From assembly GCA_030044455.1 (NCBI GenBank), contig JASHVU010000484.1, positions 1 to 8,354 on the forward strand: a stretch of DNA of 8,354 nt. The letters run 5' to 3'. Position 1 is the stretch's first letter; every line of letters begins with the position of its first letter. Below, in pieces: positions 6,569-8,354 of the stretch. The notes beneath the pieces were generated by a model. It did not search any database and was not told where the DNA came from. It saw only the letters and a program-made list of their open reading frames with translations. This stretch comes from Acidobacteriaceae bacterium. Its GTDB lineage: Bacteria > Acidobacteriota > Terriglobia > Terriglobales > Acidobacteriaceae. Made by a program: the position numbers and the translations under genes.

Positions 6569-6580
6569 ATCTATATAGAT
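6569..6580. promoter_or_regulatory. 12-bp perfect palindrome upstream of the membrane-protein gene, possible operator or AT-rich promoter element
   Basis: ATCTATATAGAT is self-complementary and AT-rich in otherwise GC-rich surroundings, 139 bp upstream of the ATG at 6430. It could be part of a promoter or a dimeric regulator site. No matching -35 element was found at the right distance. Confidence 0.25.
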
Positions 6581-6723
6581 ATGAGCCCCGGCCGTCCCGC
6601 TCCCTCTATCGGGGCACGTTGAGTAGTGCAGCTCGGCGGAGAAACGTTTCAGGATTCGCGAAGAATCTTTTGAAAAGCTCTTGGCCTCAACACAAAACGT
6701 GTCACGGTACCACTTCACAGAAC

Positions 6724-6815
6724 GCGGAAAAGCTCGCCGTGACAGGGTCTTGCATCAGGGCGCGAGTTTATTCGCGCCCTGACCCGTTTCATACCGGGGC
6801 GGAGAGCTTTTCTGC
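6724..6815. repeat. 92-nt nested inverted repeat, REP/BIME- or MITE-like
   Basis: The outer arms 6724-6739 and 6800-6815 are reverse complements at 14 of 16 positions, and one of the two differences is a G-U wobble. Inside lies a perfect 11-bp hairpin (6755-6765 with 6772-6782) with loop GTTTAT. A further hairpin can form from 6802-6806/6821-6825 plus TTTT/AAAA. No T-run follows on either strand, so this is not a simple terminator. The architecture is that of short palindromic intergenic repeats. Whether other copies exist in the genome cannot be seen here. Confidence 0.6.
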
Positions 6816-7279
6816 AAAATCTCTCATGCGCGGCAATATCTTCACCGGCTCAACGACATAACGGGTGTCTTGACTTCCCCACAAGCTGCATCGGAGAAGA
6901 TTTCCGCTGCGGCTGTGAACCGAGACACAACGCTGATTCCCTGTTCAGAAATCCGCCCAGGCAAATTGGAGTCTGTGATCATGTCGGTGCAATTGACCTC
7001 GAACGTTCCCCCTCAGGAAGCCTCCGTTCGTGAACTCGTTTCCGTCCTTGATCTTGCTCGCCTCGTTTTATCTGGCCCGGCGCCAAGCTCTGTTGCGCAG
7101 GCGAGGTTAGACGACCCTGGGCATCGAAAGTTCTCCATTGTTGACAGCGCCCTCTGGCCGAAAGGCACATGACTCGCACTCGAATCACTGCAATGTTGCG
7201 CGTGATCGCAATGTCGTCTCCTTCGGAAAACAGAATTGCAGACGGCTTACTCCACCGATCGAATGGTCAAAACCTGATT

Positions 7280-7284
7280 AGGAG
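7280..7284 (+). promoter_or_regulatory. Ribosome-binding site for the 106-aa ORF
   Basis: AGGAG, followed by a 6-nt purine-rich spacer (AAAGAA) and ATG at 7291. It is the best plus-strand translation start signal right of the cluster and the main support for the ORF that follows. Confidence 0.5.
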
Positions 7285-7290
7285 AAAGAA

Positions 7291-7611
7291 ATGCCCGAGA
7301 AATCGATGATGAGGGCCCCCAAAAAAAGGGGCCCGTCCCAGGCAACTGGCTATCGTTCCGAAGTGCCGGCGCAGGTTCCTAAATGGCCTCCCAGTTCCTC
7401 AACTGAGCTGGGAGACGGAAGCGAATGCCAGCAGAAATGGAAGGCATTGTTTGACGGAAAGAGTGATTTGTCATTGGTTGCCCTTCACTTTTTGGAGTTA
7501 AGAAGGAGATCAAGGCTGAAACAAGGAATCGCCATTCAAGCGAACCAGATGGGAAAGGCTCCGTGCAAAAGAACGGTATCCAGCGGAACGCATGGGCTGC
7601 GGCAACCCTGA
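7291..7611 (+). CDS. Possible small basic protein of unknown function
   Basis: The product is 106 residues, starting MPEKSMMRAPKKRGPSQATG. It is basic and Pro/Ser-rich at the N-terminus, has one more protein-like stretch (WKALFDGKSDLSLVALHFLELRRRSRLKQG, split here as WKALFDGKSDLSLVALHF then LELRRRSRLKQG), and ends in a low-information tail. It has no signal peptide, membrane helix or known motif. Codon use is less GC-biased at third positions than in the sigma/CHAT genes, which fits either horizontally acquired or non-coding DNA. The strong ribosome-binding site favours a real gene. Against it, an opposite-strand frame (7379-7828) is open across most of it, and a GGGCCCC hairpin sits in codons 8-15. 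Confidence 0.35.
   Translation: MPEKSMMRAPKKRGPSQATGYRSEVPAQVPKWPPSSSTELGDGSECQQKWKALFDGKSDLSLVALHFLELRRRSRLKQGIAIQANQMGKAPCKRTVSSGTHGLRQP
7313..7334. repeat. Short GC hairpin with A-rich loop at the start of the 106-aa ORF
   Basis: GGGCCCC (7313-7319) and GGGGCCC (7328-7334) pair perfectly around an 8-nt loop of one C and seven A. If the ORF is transcribed, this structure would form about 20 nt after the start codon and could hinder ribosomes. There is no T-run after it. Confidence 0.45.
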
Positions 7612-7910
7612 AGTTGGTGTGCCCCGGCGGTTTCAGCGCAAGGTCAGCGCTGCCTTGGAGTCGCGCCGACTTGAGGATGGCGCCTTCGGGATACAGCGAC
7701 TCTGGTTTTGCGATAGGCCGCAGCGTATTCCCGCGGAAGCCTACAGCGCCAAGCAGGATCGGGGGTACAATCTGCATCCCGAGTTGTTTGACCATGCTGG
7801 CGAATGGAGCATTCCTCAAATACGCCATTCTGGTCACGTGAAACGCCAGTCAATGCAAGAAACTAAATAAAGCTATATTAGAAGGCTATTTTAAGAAGCA
7901 ATCCGGACCA

Positions 7911-8024
7911 CGTCAGCAGCGGCCAAACCGCTGCTGGCGCGGCAGCCGGAACGCAAAACGTCGACTGGATCGCCGAACCCGGAGGGTTGGCAGCTCATGG
8001 CGCCAGCCATCATTGGATGATGGC
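7911..8024. repeat. Run of three consecutive stem-loops, possible structured RNA or mobile-element end
   Basis: Hairpin 1: 7911-7922 with 7928-7939, 12 bp including one G-T wobble, 5-nt loop. Hairpin 2: 7972-7980 with 7984-7991, 8 bp with one bulged G, 3-nt loop. Hairpin 3: GCCATCAT (8006-8013) with ATGATGGC (8017-8024), perfect 8 bp, 3-nt loop. An 8-bp palindrome TGGCGCCA (7999-8006) sits between hairpins 2 and 3. None is followed by a T-run. This density is unusual and suggests structured RNA or the non-coding end of an insertion sequence or intron; I cannot name a family. Confidence 0.45.
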
Positions 8025-8163
8025 AGAAGCCGGTCGCCACGGCATGAGACAGGTGGGTAAGGTGAACTTGGGTGTTGGCATTGCTTGAACCGCACTTGCA
8101 AATACTGCGATTTCAAGTAGTTCGGTGACGCCCTTGACCAGACCTGGTTACCCGATACCGCAC

Positions 8164-8179
8164 CCGGATTTCAATCCGG
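8164..8179. promoter_or_regulatory. 16-bp inverted repeat, possible operator
   Basis: CCGGATTTCAATCCGG consists of 7-bp perfect arms with a 2-bp centre, the size of a dimeric repressor site. It lies in sequence without a supported gene, so its target is unknown. It may belong to the stem-loop-rich region to its left. Confidence 0.3.
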
Positions 8180-8282
8180 CCCACCCGCAAATGACGAGTG
8201 ACTCTTTCGCTCCGGTTTGCATGTAATTTCCCCCTTCTGCGCTACATTCAAATCAGGGCAGAGAATCCTTCTGAAAAACGGC

Positions 8283-8326
8283 AGCCCCGAATCGCTCGCT
8301 GACCATCGGCCGTCGATCCCGGGGCT
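8283..8326 (-). terminator. Probable intrinsic terminator of a minus-strand gene beyond the right edge
   Basis: AGCCCCG (8283-8289) pairs with CGGGGCT (8320-8326), continued after a small internal loop by ATCG (8291-8294) with CGAT (8314-8317). Read on the minus strand the stem is followed by GCCG and a run of five T. In one minus-strand frame entering from the right edge a TGA falls at 8328-8326, exactly at the base of the stem. Together these fit the end of a leftward gene of which only about ten codons would be inside the window. Confidence 0.42.
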
Positions 8327-8354
8327 CATCGGTTTCGGTGTGATTTCGCGCTGC

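Larger units (their letters stand above)
6431..7290. other. Mostly non-coding stretch upstream of the sigma/CHAT cluster
   Basis: No gene in this stretch can be supported with confidence. Several frames are open on both strands but lack ribosome-binding sites or recognisable protein. A 63-residue plus-strand frame from ATG 6981 to 7172 has GGAG 9 nt upstream and mixed codon use; it is possible but weak. The promoter of the minus-strand cluster should lie between 6431 and about 6720, but I could not identify convincing -35/-10 boxes. Notable short palindromes are ATCTATATAGAT at 6569-6580 and GAAACGTTTC at 6641-6650. The nested inverted repeat at 6724-6815 is listed separately. Confidence 0.55.
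7612..8354. other. Gene-poor right end
   Basis: No gene is supported with confidence. From 7612 to 7870, frames on both strands are open and compete without good start signals. From about 7860 to 7900 the sequence is markedly AT-rich, with an imperfect direct repeat (7871-7884 and 7885-7898). From 7911 to 8179 it is dense in stem-loops (listed separately). No tRNA, rRNA or CRISPR pattern was seen. Confidence 0.5.

Noticed and set aside
6331..6861. 176-aa plus-strand frame across the cluster's upstream region
   Set aside because: It is Arg/Ser-rich, lacks a ribosome-binding site, crosses the 92-nt palindrome, and is antisense to the start of the membrane-protein gene.
8134..8160. TTGACC followed by a possible -10 as a plus-strand promoter
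   Set aside because: No acceptable -10 box occurs at 16-18 bp and no gene follows within the window.

Overview
The window looks like a chromosomal segment of a GC-rich environmental bacterium, most likely an Acidobacteriota member. That assignment is inference. It rests on the style of the ECF sigma/anti-sigma pair, a secreted TPR-CHAT protein, and an exported protein ending in tryptophan-glycine repeats; no rRNA or housekeeping marker confirms it.

Left edge (1-714, plus strand): the 3' end of a large exported protein with three TVLWGK repeats, possibly the tail of an S8 subtilisin-like peptidase. A 12-bp hairpin follows it, and then a probable 102-aa gene of unknown function. These converge on the main cluster.

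Central cluster (6430 down to 835, minus strand): six genes in one orientation. In transcription order they are a 113-aa two-helix membrane protein, a 71-aa protein, an ECF sigma factor, a membrane-bound zinc-motif anti-sigma factor, a 281-aa protein of unknown function, and an 832-aa secreted TPR-CHAT protein with an intact His/Cys pair. The first two small genes have excellent ribosome-binding sites and overlap by 11 bp. The 71-aa gene's stop also overlaps one possible sigma-factor start as ATGA. A hairpin lies between the anti-sigma gene and the 281-aa gene, so expression of the last two genes may be attenuated or separate. The simplest reading is that the sigma/anti-sigma pair senses a signal at the membrane and controls export of a CHAT protease with its partner.

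The 71-aa protein and the C-terminus of the 102-aa protein on the opposite side of the cluster share an ungapped pattern (V, T, Y, F, V-D, D at the same spacing). They look like two members of one unnamed small-domain family in the same locus.

Right part (6431-8354): gene-poor. It holds a 92-nt nested inverted repeat (6724-6815), one short plus-strand ORF with a good ribosome-binding site (7291-7611), competing weak ORFs, a cluster of stem-loops (7911-8179), and a minus-strand terminator-like hairpin at the right edge that probably ends a gene lying outside the window.
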